From Liquidambar formosana (lineage: Eukaryota > Streptophyta > Magnoliopsida > Saxifragales > Altingiaceae): 64,000 bases of DNA. This document shows, piece after piece, positions 44,359 to 56,500 of the stretch; position 1 is the first letter of the stretch; each line of letters begins with the position of its first letter. Position numbers and translations under genes: made by a program. The notes under the pieces were generated by a model. The model ran no database searches. It was not told the DNA's origin and saw nothing but the letters and a program-made list of their open reading frames with translations. The stretch lies in contig CM077834.1 in assembly GCA_039720395.1 (NCBI GenBank), forward strand, positions 4,050,607 to 4,114,606. The letters run 5' to 3'.

Positions 44359-45090
44359 TCAGAGGCATAAAGCAGTGCACTGGAGATCATCACCGCCCAT
44401 ATCGACATCATCCAACGGCGGAAAATTGAGATCAAAAGGCAAAGGTTTCCGAAACGACGACGCGGACGCGATATCTCCATCGTCAATCACCGAAGACGAC
44501 GAATCACAATCACTGTGACAGTCATCGGGCAAGACCGGCGGAGTCCGAGGGTGTCGCCGGAAACTCGCTGCCGCCGCCGGCAAAGTCGTCGCCGTCGTTG
44601 TAGCCGTATGGAGCGGGCGGGGACCGCTGAAGGACTCGACGGTGCTGCTCATACTGCTGCTGGCGGGTCTCTGGGGATTAATCTGGTGTTCCTGAAACTG
44701 ATGTGGCGGGTACAACCGGTGATCCACGAAGGGATCGTTAGGGTTTTGCTGATGATAGAAAGAAGGCAAAGGAGAAGATGAAGGGAAATTGGTTTTCGCC
44801 TTGGGTCCTCGGAGGGTGCGGGCGGCGGCGTCGTAGGCACGCGCCGCGTCCTCGGCGGAGTCGAAGGTGCCGAGCCAAACCCGGGTTTTCTTCCATGGGT
44901 CACGAATCTCTGCCGCGAATCTGCCCCATGGTCTTTTACGGACGCCTCGGAACCTCGGTTCTTTTGTTAGATTTCTGGATCCGGATCCGTTGTTGGGTCC
45001 GATTGCCGCTGTTGCAGTTGGTGGTGTTGTTGGGGTTGTTGCCTTGGCTGCCGCACCGGCTGCGGCGGCGGCTCCTCTCCCTCTCCTCAT
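44359..45090 (-). CDS. ERF-type AP2 transcription factor with EAR repression motif
   Basis: A single exon of 243 residues. It starts with MRRGRG and an Ala-rich stretch. The AP2/ERF DNA-binding domain is at about 46-103: [19 protein letters not shown], then [19 protein letters not shown] and [10 protein letters not shown]. The Ala and Asp in AAEIRD are diagnostic of the ERF subfamily, which binds GCC-box promoters. A Ser/Pro-rich middle follows, and near the C-terminus FDLNFPPLD (219-227) is a DLNxxP-type EAR motif that recruits TOPLESS-class co-repressors. Architecture fits the ERF group VIII repressors (ERF3/4/7-like), which damp ethylene, jasmonate, ABA and stress responses; the exact orthologue cannot be named. 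It is intronless, as usual for the group. Stop at 44359-44361. Upstream lies the repeat block 45170-45760. Confidence 0.93.
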   Translation of the reverse strand: MRRGRGAAAAAGAAAKATTPTTPPTATAAIGPNNGSGSRNLTKEPRFRGVRKRPWGRFAAEIRDPWKKTRVWLGTFDSAEDAARAYDAAARTLRGPKAKTNFPSSSPLPSFYHQQNPNDPFVDHRLYPPHQFQEHQINPQRPASSSMSSTVESFSGPRPLHTATTTATTLPAAAASFRRHPRTPPVLPDDCHSDCDSSSSVIDDGDIASASSFRKPLPFDLNFPPLDDVDMGGDDLQCTALCL

Positions 45091-45169
45091 GGGGTTCTTA
45101 TGGAATGGGATGAGGTGACGATAGAGAGATTGGCTTAGAGAGAGAAAATAGATCAGAAGAGCTTACAGC

Positions 45170-45528
45170 GAGTGATTGGTGCTTTGCAACCTTCACAAGA
45201 GAAAGCAAAAGAAGAGGGAGAAATAACAGAATAAACAGGTGCTTGAACCACCACCACCACCACCACCACCTTCCCTTCACAAAATACTAAGAGAGATAGG
45301 GGGTCAGAGAGATAGAAGAAAGAGAAAAGGGATAAGAGAGATGGGGCTTGGAGAGAGAAGAGGTGCTCTGAACCACCCAACTTCTCTTTAGTAAATAATC
45401 TGAGAGATTAAAAAAAAGGAAGGATAGAGAGAGGAACCAGAGAGAAAGGGGTTCGAGAGAAAAAGAAGTGCTCTGAACCACCTTCTGTCCACAAAAATAA
45501 TCTGAGAGAGTGATAAAAAAAGGAGGAT

Positions 45529-45570
<42 letters not shown>

Positions 45571-45760
45571 GATGGGGTTAGACAAAGCAACCGGTGCTTT
45601 GCACCACCACCACCTTCTCTTCACAAAAATATATTTTCTGACACAGAGAAGAGGGGTTAGAGAGAGAATGAAGAGAGAGAAGGAGAGGGAGAGGAGAAGG
45701 GGGAGAGAGGGTGCTTGGAAATGTGGAGAGCACCACCAGGACGACCAACTTCTCTAACAC
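45170..45760 (-). repeat. Tandem repeat block upstream of the ERF gene
   Basis: Cores of type GGTGCTTTGAACCACCACC followed by TTCTCTTCACAAAAAT recur near 45177, 45238, 45361, 45468, 45592 and 45710, spaced mostly 107-124 bp, separated by GAGAGA-rich sequence and in several units AATAATCTGAGAGA. Because the ERF gene runs leftwards from 45090, the block occupies its leader and proximal promoter (80-670 bp upstream). The CACC triplets and GA tracts vary in length between units. Confidence 0.85.
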
Positions 45761-46589
45761 AAAAAATAAATAAATAAATTGCTTTATGTTACTTTATTTA
45801 TTTATTTTGTGCTGGGCTTTCTTTCTTTGTTTACTGGTATTTTTTTTATTTTAATTTTCTTCTTGTTTTGAATGGCTGTGTGTTGTTTTGCGTATGGCTA
45901 CCTTTCTTTTTCTCGATTTTCTCTACCTTCTCTCTCGCCCCCACATAACCGACTCCCAGACTCCATTGCTACTTTCCTCCAATTTTTTTTTTAATATTTT
46001 TTTTTAAATATATTAAAAATGATTCAATTGAGAGTGAAATGATGAGAATGCCCTTCACTTTCCATTAATGCCTGTAGTAAATTATCTCTGACTACGTTGT
46101 GGTCGAGTCCCTCTCACCATTTCATTCTCCCCTTCTGGTTACTACGTTCTGTTTCTCTAATGAACTAGAGGCAAAACTCAAGAATTTTTATGGATAAAAG
46201 CTGCTTCACCATGGGTAAAGGATATTTTAAAAATCTCACCTACAAAATTTTATTACGAGATGTCATGTGAATTTATTAGAATTCAAGATTTTATTTCATT
46301 CCATGTAATTCTTTTGTAATAGTTATATATGGTTGTGTGGAATAGTGGATCGGAGAAAAGCTACTATGATGAAGCTTCATAGGTAATAGGTGTATCGACG
46401 AGCTCTTCTGTAATTATAAAAAATCTTGTACAAATATTAAGGCGAATGATTCATTGTGAATAGAAGATTCTTCAAGTGTTCATTTCTTGCACTTATCAAA
46501 ATTTTATGTTTTCTTTAAGGAGCCTTATAAGGTATTTGATTGAGATTTATCACTTAATGGCTTTACTCTTTTTGTTTGTTTTGTTTTGT

Positions 46590-46795
46590 TTTTTGTTTTT
46601 TGTTTTTTTTTAATTATTAGGGATATCTTAGGTCTTACTCCCGTCAAGATTTCGACCTAAATTATTCTCCTAACAGTCCACATGAAATACCCTATACCCA
46701 CACAAACAGCAATTTTTACGAGGAGTTAAAACGACGACCTTTAAGAAACACATCCAAAACCTGACCACTCAACTAACCCCGCAAGAACCTCTGTG
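46590..46795 (-). mobile_element. tRNA-derived SINE with AAAC-rich tail
   Basis: On the minus strand: box A-like TTAGTTGAGTGG near 46776, box B-like GGTCGTCGTTTTAACTCC near 46740, a body of about 130 bp, and a tail of A-rich units (AAAAAAAACAAAAAAC) below 46610. Target duplication unclear (perhaps CTTTT). Confidence 0.6.
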
Positions 46796-48116
46796 TCTTT
46801 TAAAATGCTCATGTTTCTTTATTCCTTTTATATTTTTGATGCCTCTTGTAAATATCCTTAATTCCTATTGTTTAAAGGAGTTGGACTACTCTGGCGGGAA
46901 AATGATCCTGCTAGATCTTGCTTTTCACATTTCAAGAGGGAACTTGGCAAGTCAAGCTTGTCTTTGGTTTTGTTGCTTTCTTTGAATTCTCTTTTCCCTT
47001 TTGTGTGTGTGTCTGTTTTTTTTTGCTTGGTTCTTTCTTTCTTATTCCATCTCTTGTATTAACTTGGAAGATGTTTTGTATTTTTCCCTAAATTGTCTAT
47101 GTTTTATTAGCGAGTAAAAACTAATAAAACATTAATATTCATGTTGTTTTGAAATGATAGAAAAAAATTAGATGCTTGAGATGAGACATGTAGTATATCT
47201 CTTTTTAGATTTGGTGTTGAGTTGGGATATGATTTATATGACTAGGCGCTCTTGCACATCCTCTTATTCTTCCTTTTTTTTGTCCTATACAAGGAAACCT
47301 TTTGGTTAAACTTTGGGATTTCACAAAATCACAACCTATATGGATTAGTTAAGTTCAAGGTTCATGAGAATTCTGAAACTTTATGTGGGTGTCCCCAATA
47401 AATTTAACAAAAATCAAACTTAAAATCTCTGCTTCCTAAAGTATGATCCTTTGCCAACTGAACCACATCTTGGAGTTGCAGCATCCCCTTCTCCCTCTTC
47501 TCCTCCATCTCTCATGTTTATGGACATTAACACTTCCCCTCTAGTCCTTTATGTACCTTTTTTTTTTCTTTCTTAACTTTTCCCATATTTTCTTGACTTT
47601 GTTGGTAAGATGCATATATATAGAATATTCATGTAAAGAAAAAAAATATAAAACAGAGTGTGTTGTCACAAAATTCAACCCTTCTTCCTTTTTTTCAAAT
47701 TTTTCTAACCGGTATTTCCCTTGTGTTATTCAATTCATATCATTTAGAAACACTAGATAATGAGGAATCCCTACTTGATTTCGCAAAATTTGAAACTTTT
47801 TTTTTATGACTAAAATCCAAGTAGTAATTATGTTGTTGCTAAGAATTGAAATTAAAATAATATAAAAAAATCTCTAGCTATCCTAGAAGAGAAAAAAATG
47901 CAAAACCAAGAACAGTCAAACGACACAAAGCAAAAGCTAAAGTTAATACATCCATTATTCTATTTCGGATGACCCCACTTTATCATAGCCCCTTTAAAAT
48001 CCAACACACCTAACCTATGCCCCCAAAGAGAAATGTCAATATACCTTTAAACCATATTGTAACAAATGAATGTAACTTTGCAAATACTAGTGTCCTTTTT
48101 TCCCCATCAAAGTAGA

Positions 48117-48545
48117 ATTGAACCCACGCAAGGGTGGAGTCAGGATTTATCTCTAATAGGGGTACTGTGTTATAATTCTGTGAAGTTGAGATTGGGAACT
48201 AAAAGCTTTATAAAGCTTTTTTTTTTTAAAAAATTACTTTTGAATAATCATTTGCTATAATTCTGTGAAGTAGGAATTGAGAATTAAAAGCTTTATAAAG
48301 CTTTTTTAAAAAAAAATTACTTTTGAATAATCATTTTCCAATTTAATACCAAAAAAATGATATTATTGTCAACTTATTACAAATTGACTGTAAATATTCT
48401 TTAAAATGACTACTATCTTTTTCTTTTTGGCATTATGTTGAGAAATAGTCATCAAATACTAATATTCTCAAAAAAAAAAACTTGGTTGAGCCAATTGGGG
48501 CACGTAGGCCCCCCACCCCCCGCCGGCCACTCCGCCCATGCCACG
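48117..48545. mobile_element. Repeat element with CAAGG/GGGGCC ends, copy 1
   Basis: The left end GCAAGGGTGGAGTCAGGATT matches the left end of 62106-62575 (CCAAGGACGAAACCAAGATT). The right end is a GGGGCACGTAGGCCCCCC region. This end style is common in plant intergenic DNA. It contains the tandem duplication 48171-48334. Superfamily unknown. Confidence 0.45.
48171..48334 (+). repeat. Tandem duplication of about 82 bp
   Basis: Two adjacent copies of TATAATTCTGTGAAG, then AAAAGCTTTATAAAGCTTTT, then TTACTTTTGAATAATCATTT. The AAAGCTTTATAAAGCTTT centre is palindromic. Confidence 0.8.
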
Positions 48546-49331
48546 TTATATGTTCCATTGCAATCCCAAGTTACTTTCAGACCCGTCCTCTTTTATACTT
48601 TAATTTGATGTTCAAATTTTTTTTTTAATAATTATTTATATCAATCTATGATTCATGGCACCCATTAACCAACTAAATTTCATCCATTTTTCCGGGAAAG
48701 AAAAAAAAGAAAGAAAGTGTATTTATACCTAACCTAATACAAGGGTTCAATGGTATCTGGCATATGTTGCAATCTTTCATCTTCTCTATGCCTTTTGGGC
48801 TCACCATTAAAAACTCGACAGCAAAATTATTGACTGACTTCTTTGAAACATTGTTCAATTCACCGAATGTCGCAATGATTGTTAGATTGGTCTATATAGT
48901 GATGAGTTATTTGAATTTATGACTTGTGTGATGGATGTCGTATCTTAATATTAGATTTCGTGATCTAAAGTATGACTGTGGGAGCTGAACGTTTTATATG
49001 TTTTAAAAGGATGTGTAAAGTCCTTCCATTTTCACACTATAGTATATGCTTTTTTGGTTACTTTTCATACTCACTATTTTTGGCCATAACACATTTTAAG
49101 CATAGCCAAACCAAATGGGCTCATTGAATATATACCATTTTGAGCATTCACATGCACTAATCTGAACATAGGTATGCACCGATTTTGGAATGATCAAAGT
49201 GTCAAAAACCAAAACTAGGTCATAACGTGTATGCTCAGAACATACATATGCGACTTTTGGATTGTAATTTTTTTTATTGTCGTAGAAAACAAAAAACAAC
49301 ACAAAAATCTTAGTTGCGATTACATTTTTTA

Positions 49332-49739
49332 GGGAGGCTATTGCCATCACATAAAGTACTTTAAACCCCCATTAGTTTACATTTTTTAAGGTTTTATAAA
49401 AAATATGAAAGGTTGTTATGGAAACCAGCCGCATTATCCACTAAAAACATCATTTTGAACAACTTTGTAAAATAAAGTTTTTTCAAAATCTATCATTTAA
49501 GTGGAATTTTTGGTCATTTATAATCTCTATTACATTTTTCATGAAAAATTGCCAAAAAATCTACTTGAATGAAAGGTTTTGAAAAAAAAAATATTTCTAC
49601 AAAGTTATTCGGAATGATGTTTTCTATTAGGTTACGTGATTAGTTTTCGTAAAAACCTTTTATATTTTCATAAAACCTTAAAAAATATAAACTAAGTGGG
49701 GAACTTAGAGTATTTTATGTGGTGGTAATAGCCTGACCC
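49332..49739. mobile_element. 400-bp hairpin MITE family, copy 5
   Basis: The ends GGGAGGCTATTGCCATCAC and, reverse-complemented, GGGTCAGGCTATTACCACC bound arms with CATTTTGAACAACTTTGTAA and its complement. About 408 bp. Confidence 0.75.
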
Positions 49740-50514
49740 TAATTTTTTTTTTTTTTTCCTTTCTTTATTTTTTCCAATCTAAAAATAATCAATTTTTAAA
49801 AAAAAAAATTGAGAAAAAAAAAATTGACGTTCTCAATTTTTTTTACTTTTTGTTAGAAAGGAAAGAAACCATTCAAATATCACGAATTCTCTAAATTCAA
49901 TTATTTTCATTTTTGAGAACTATTTTTTAAATAATTGTCAAACGTGGCCCTCAATTTTTTATTCTATAAATTGCATTGCCTTGATTAATGATCAATTACT
50001 ATTACTAGCTCGAAGTTATAGAAATATTGCTGTATTTTTGCTGCTTGTTTGCTACTTTTCCATTCACTACCACTAATAGGGGTTAAAAAAACTAAAACAA
50101 GAGATTGCAGACGGTAGGCTGCAGCATCAAATGATAATTAGGTTAGTTTTGATCACTTCAAATGATAAATAAATAATTTCAAATAATAAATGAATACAAT
50201 ACCTTAAAAACATTGTGATACCATAAAATTACCCTAAACTTGAGGTCAAACCAAGTTCCATGACATATTTTGGGACCGCTTCAGTACAAGTAGCACAGTA
50301 AAGTCCTCAAGTTTCATGTTGTGACTTTTGGGCCTTCTAGTACTTCTAAACTTGAAATTTACGTTATGACTTGGTACAAAATAATCGACCAACCACCATA
50401 CAAAATGCTGTGGAGCTTCATATCAGTCATCGATCTATTGCTTCCACCTACATTTTTACAGGAGTGCTAGTACATGACAGCAACGAGAGAGAGAGAGAGA
50501 GAGTACATGACAGC

Positions 50515-50546
<32 letters not shown>

Positions 50547-50969
50547 GGGAAAAAAAAAAGGTTGCTACCATTCCTCTTTAAAATCCAAAGCATATTGCAA
50601 AAAATAAAAATAATAATAATAATTAAAGAAATAAAAAATAAAAAATCCGAAGCATATGAATATTAAAATAGGAGTTGCTACTCCCACTGCTACCCTTAGC
50701 CTAAACCCTCACCTTGACCCTAATTACTCTCTCTTAAGACAGAGGGATATTGCTTATGCTACAACATGGATGATGATCAATGAGAGACACTATTGGTGCT
50801 CCATAGTCGATCAACATGACTAAAATACCGTAATTTCTAAATGCAAATTAAAGTAAATTTTTTGATATGGTAAAGTAACTTGAAAAAAAAAAAAAGGTAA
50901 AAAATTCTATGCCCATTACGTCCCTACTCTCCCTAATGCCTCTCTTCTGAGAAAGGTTTACACTAGTTT

Positions 50970-51150
50970 TTTTTTTTTTTAATTTGCTAAGCAACGAGTG
51001 TTCAAATTGTTAGAGTCTAACTAATCCCCACTCCCCACGGGAGGCCACTGCCCTATGAGATCGTTCAACGTCCAGATTAACAGCCCTAACTAGTGACAGG
51101 CAAAGAAAGATTAACTGATTTTAAACCCGGGATGCCTATTAAATTTTATG
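50970..51150 (-). mobile_element. Probable SINE, 5'-truncated
   Basis: The minus strand reads CCCGGGTTTAAAATC (box B-like) near 51130, then a body containing GGGGATTAGTT like the SINE at 17810, and ends in 12 A (50970-50982). Box A is missing. Confidence 0.45.
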
Positions 51151-51776
51151 CTAGTTTGGACACTACTATTATTATATGCCAAATTTTGAGTTTAGCCATG
51201 AAACAACAAGAAGGATCTCTCCATTTTCAAATGAAATAATTGACAAAAATTGACCAAATTTTTGTTTAATGTTTGATTAATACAGCTTGAATCACCAACT
51301 TTTACGCACCTTATGTAAGCTTCTCTTTTTTTTTTTTTTTTCTTTTTTTTAATTAAAAAAAAAAGTAGTGCTGCCAAAATTGTTTTCTTAAAATGTGAAA
51401 AACTACGGACTGCTTTTATATCGATATCTCAATACCATCATTTTTCGCGGATAATTTTAGCAAAATTTGAATCTACACGAAACAATTAACAAATAAATTT
51501 TTTAATTATTCTGATGGCCGGCGGCGGCTGTGAGTTTGGAAAGTAAGGGTCAGGTTGGTTCTATCGAATTATATGATAATCTCAAAAATAGTGAGATTCG
51601 AGGAGTTTTCATTTTTGTGTAGAAGCTGCCATCCACACAAAGTGGGCTTTGGTTGTGATGGGTTCTCCATTCAAAACTCAACGTAGTGTAGAATAGTCCA
51701 ACATTCCATCCATGGTAGACTCCCTAGCATTTTTTCACAATCCTTTTCTTTTTCTATTCCTGGTCTTGTGTTGTGT

Positions 51777-51807
<31 letters not shown>

Positions 51808-53107
51808 GACATTAGGTAAGTGTAAAAGCCACTAATGAATCCTAGTTTGGGGATGGGATTTGGGTTGGTCCAGTGTTGAATTTTTTCATAGTGACCAAGA
51901 ACAAGAGTAAAAAAATAAACAAATAAACAAGGTCCACTAATTACATTTTACAATATTCGAAAAAGTCAAAGGACCAAGAATGTGATCACTACTAATGAAC
52001 AATGGGACCCGTATAACTTTTTGTAATGCCGCAAATAATAATCAAGTAGGTTTAGAATTAATGGTTGAGCAAAAGGTGCACCAAAAATATGGCATTCCCT
52101 TTGGAAATTTGTGGGAACTCAGCCACCCCATAAGTTGAAGATTGCGGCCAAAGGGATGAATATGCTCTGAATTATTCTTCAAGCATACATTTTATAACAA
52201 GTATACCGATTAATTTTATAAGCCCGGCCACTTATGTCAAGAAAATTTATAAATTATTTATTATTGTTGTTTATTAAAATTTGGTTGCAACTATTGTTTT
52301 CCACCATGAAAATTGGCCACCTGTGGCCTGTGGGTGCAACAACCGTCCATCATAACTCATGATAGGTACTCTCTGTGGAAAAAATTAACATTCAGCAGGC
52401 CTCATAATTTTGGTGCAAAACAAGAGGAAGGAAAATGATGGTCTATGGGCTAAGGCACTTTACAGTTGTCTCATACTTATCAAGATGGTTGATTGATGGT
52501 TAATTGTCCCTTGGTAAAGTGATTAAAGGTTTGTGGAAAGAGTCCTTCATGAAGTGATGTTGCTTCTAATTGTGATTATAATGGGTTTGTTTGGAATGTT
52601 TGCTAGGAATTAGACCCTTTTCAACATTTTTAAGCATCCGATGAATCGTGCGTAAACTACGTGTAAATAATTGGAAATCAAAGATAACATACGCTTAACT
52701 TAAACACATGACAATAATAAGGTTAACTACACTAGTAGATTCACTAATCTTATCCTCTTCAGAAGAAATAATTAGGAGTTCGAATCTCAAACCCATTTTC
52801 CAAAAAATTGGGTTGAGAGATCTATCTTGAGGGGTAAGATTGGTTTTACGATTATATAATGTAATTGGAAAAGGAAAATACACAAGTAGGGAAACATGCT
52901 ATGCGCATCATTAATTAAAATTATGAAGCAGTAACTGTATTACCTTTTGACATCATTGTAATATCGATCTTAAATGCGTTTTAAATGATTTTTATGATTT
53001 GGCTTACTTGAAAGGGTAGATAAATTCTAAAAGGTGAATCATATGCATGAAAATTAACCAATTCAAAATGATAGATTTTTTCGTGAAATTAGTAGCAAAA
53101 CATAGTG

Positions 53108-53509
53108 GCACCGTTTGGTTATACTTTTTAAAAGGTTTTTTTTTTTTTTTGAAAGCAAAAAGTTACGAAAGTAAAAAAGAACGTTTGGTTATAGCTTTTA
53201 ATAAGCACTTTTTAATAAGTAAAAAGCAATTAGAAGCCAAATTTTATTTTTAATCAAAAGCAAATAAAACTTGCTTTTAAATACAAAATTTACAAGTTCT
53301 CTCTAATCTCTCAATCTCACAGTTTTCTCTAATCATGTCTCACGACAAACGACGAGAATGACAACAACATCTACTGTATTTCGTTGACTTCTATCATATT
53401 TGCTTTTACATTTGTAATGAAAAATAAAAGCAAAAATCAATTTTACCAAATATATTTAATTTTCCTTATTTATAAAAATATCTTTTGAAAAGCGTAATCA
53501 AACAGTGCT
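53108..53509. mobile_element. hAT-like MITE
   Basis: The ends GCACCGTTTGGTTATACTTT and, reverse-complemented, GCACTGTTTGATTACGCTTT match over about 28 bp. The start motif recurs internally at about 53181 (CGTTTGGTTATAGCTTTT). Non-coding; target duplication not clear. Confidence 0.6.
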
Positions 53510-56500
53510 AGTAAAAAATAATACTTCTATGAGACAACCAAACATACTCTTACCTATTTTACAGCAAATTTCCAACGAGACCATTATGGCTCCAAACCAC
53601 CAAATGCATGCCACTTGTTTAGTTTGGTGCTGGAAGGAAGGTCGAATTTCCCCATCAGGCTGTGTCAAAATAATTGCATGACAATGATTCAAAGTCTTGT
53701 AAAGGGGAAATTTTCTCTGGAGAATTTGAACAATTACACAGGAAGAAATCTTTGTCTATATAAACTCATGATTCAGAAGATTTGCCATAAGTCTCTGGTG
53801 GTCATCAGATACCATAATGAAGAGTAGTACACCAAATGGAAATGGGGCACCATTGGGATGTGGATTGTGGACACACCAATTTCATCAACAATTCACCTTT
53901 GGATTTTTATTTTATATTAATTATTTTTTCCCCCCTTAATCTACCATAATCTACCCATGAATGATTAATAGTCATGAGAGAAGTTAAGTTACTTGAGATT
54001 AGCTTAACATTAGCTTAATAAAATGTTCATTCGAACAATAATCAAGACAAGTCTAAACATTATTTATATGCTTGCTAATTTATCGAACGAATTCAAGTAA
54101 ATATTATTTGACTCAATAGGTTCATTAAAATTATAAATAATCAAACTACTCAAACTCGATCCGAAATGGATTCAATAAAGATTTATTCAAATTTTAGTAA
54201 AAATAAATAATACAAGCTAAAATGTTATTTATGGGCTCATTAACATAGACAAAACAAAATTTTATCCAATCTCAGTTCAGCTCTTTATATTTATGTAATC
54301 CAACCTCCCCTTAACCAGTGGTACCAAAAAAGGGATACAAATGTCAACAAATTCATCATACATGCCCCTCAATACTTGCTTTCTTATACCCTTGACCATG
54401 CTTTGTGGGGGCCCACCACACCTGGCCCACCATCCACTGTCACTGACCAGAAACTCACAGACCTCTCACTGACCCACTCACTGCCCAACCCTCAACCCTC
54501 CCTCCCCGTCCCTTTCCCAGCCCCCTAGGGTTCGAAATTACTCCAAACCTCGAGACATTTGTGTGGGACCCACCTGTCACCTTACCGGAACCAGCCGGTT
54601 ACCCGGTCACCTTCAAGGCTTTAACCGGCAAGAGAAGGCCAGACAGAAAAGCAGGATCCATGGGCCGTCTTCTGAGTACTGACCCACCCAGTGGGGGCTC
54701 TCCGTGTCACGCCAACCGGCTGTGATGCCCCTTTGGACGGCGTCAATTAATTAGTGACCGACACGTATGCAGCTCGCATTTGATTGGACAGTTGTTTTAT
54801 TTGGTATTTTTTTAATGACGGGCTTTGACCGGGTTATTTTATTTCAATTCAGTCTACCGGATTGAACGGCTCATGTGTGGCGTGGGTGCGCTCATGTGTG
54901 GGACCATGTTGATGGGTTTGGCTAGTCAACAACGAGTCGGCGGTTCGACAAGCAAAATCCAGTTCTTCAGGTTTGGTTTGAAATGGTTTTGAAAAAAAAA
55001 AAAAAAAAAAAATTCCAAATTTGTTTGTAAAATAAATAAATGGAGTTGAGAACTTGAAATTTTATTTTTGATATTTTTATCGGATCAAATTTGAGTAAAA
55101 TATAACTCGATTTAATAAACTCAAATAATATTTCAGATTACTAATCGTTCGAGTTTGGTTTGAGATTTGATCTAATGAATGGATTATTTGAGTTCACTCA
55201 TATAATAGACGAGCCAAAATTAACCCCATTTTTTAGCTTGTTAAATAATTTGTTTTGAGTTTAGCCTAAGTAGCTTAGCTAAAGCTCGATTAATATTTTT
55301 GATGATCAAATTATTTGAACTTAACTTAAGATTGGTTTGATAAAAGGCTTATTTGAGGTTACTCATAGTCACATGATAAACTAGTCAAAATCAAATCTTT
55401 ATTTTAAACTCATTTATTTAACGAGTCAAATTTCAGTAACTTCTTATTTAGTTCATTTACAAGCATTAGATTTAATATATAGAAGCCACCGTAATACCTT
55501 ATCACCTCACCAGTATCACTAGTAGAAGTTACTATTTGATTGGCTCTCGTTTCTTAGATCCGAAGTTAAAATATGTCGCATTAGCGTGACAAGAAGGATT
55601 GAAACTCGTAAAATATGTAGTCGTATTCTCTCTAGTCAAATTTTTATATTCCTTACTATTACGTGTTCTTTTTAATTATCTCGTGCGACATTTTCTTTTC
55701 TAAGTATTGTATTAAAGGCTAATCACTCTTAGAGTTGTGTGTTAGAAAAATGAAAGGTTTAGAGGGATGGCTCTCTTATCGTATGATAGGGTTTAACACA
55801 TAAATTAAGGGATAAAAAAACCCCCCTAAAGTGATGGTGATTATAGCATTTGAAGTATTCAATTTCTAAAAGTATGGTAAAGAGATGGGCCATGATTATA
55901 ATGGAGTACCTGCATGGCCCAAGCTAGTATTTTTAGAATGCCTTGAGAAAAGATTGCTTCAAATAAATAGTTGAAGTTAAAATAACTGGACATAAGGTGC
56001 TTGTCGCATGGAATTATTTTTCCTCAACGAAAAAGCCCATTGATCTCAGAATTTTGAAGATGTTAGGAATTTATTAGATGTGATTGAAATCCTGTAAAAT
56101 TCATTTTGTACCCATCAACCACAATTTGCTTTGTATTTGGTTTATTACTTTCCTTTTTCCTTTATCGGAATTCCTTGTTGACGTGGTTATGTTGCCGTTC
56201 ACGAATTTCACCAACTTTTTGTCTCATCCAAAAAAAAAAAAAAAAAAGGGAAAAAAAATTCACCAACTTTTGACCAGGGCTGATGACGTGGCAGCAATTG
56301 ATTGCCACTGCCATTGCAATCTGGGGAGTGAGAGTTTCTTCCAAACCACGCTTATGCAGAGAGAGATGGAGTGTATGGTGCGTGAAAGGCGCACCAGCCC
56401 AAGGGGCCAATTTGCACTTTCTTGCGAAACGCGCACGCTAGCTCCGGGAAACGCAGCCACCACGCCCTTTTTGTTTGCCCCTTTCCTTTATCTTGTTGGT

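Larger units (their letters stand above)
45761..49331. other. Gene-free region right of the ERF upstream repeat
   Basis: No gene recognised. It may include distal ERF promoter sequence. It contains the SINE 46590-46795 and the repeat element 48117-48545. Confidence 0.5.

Noticed and set aside
44515..45118. Plus-strand frames opposite the ERF gene
   Set aside because: Antisense shadows of GC-rich ERF coding sequence.
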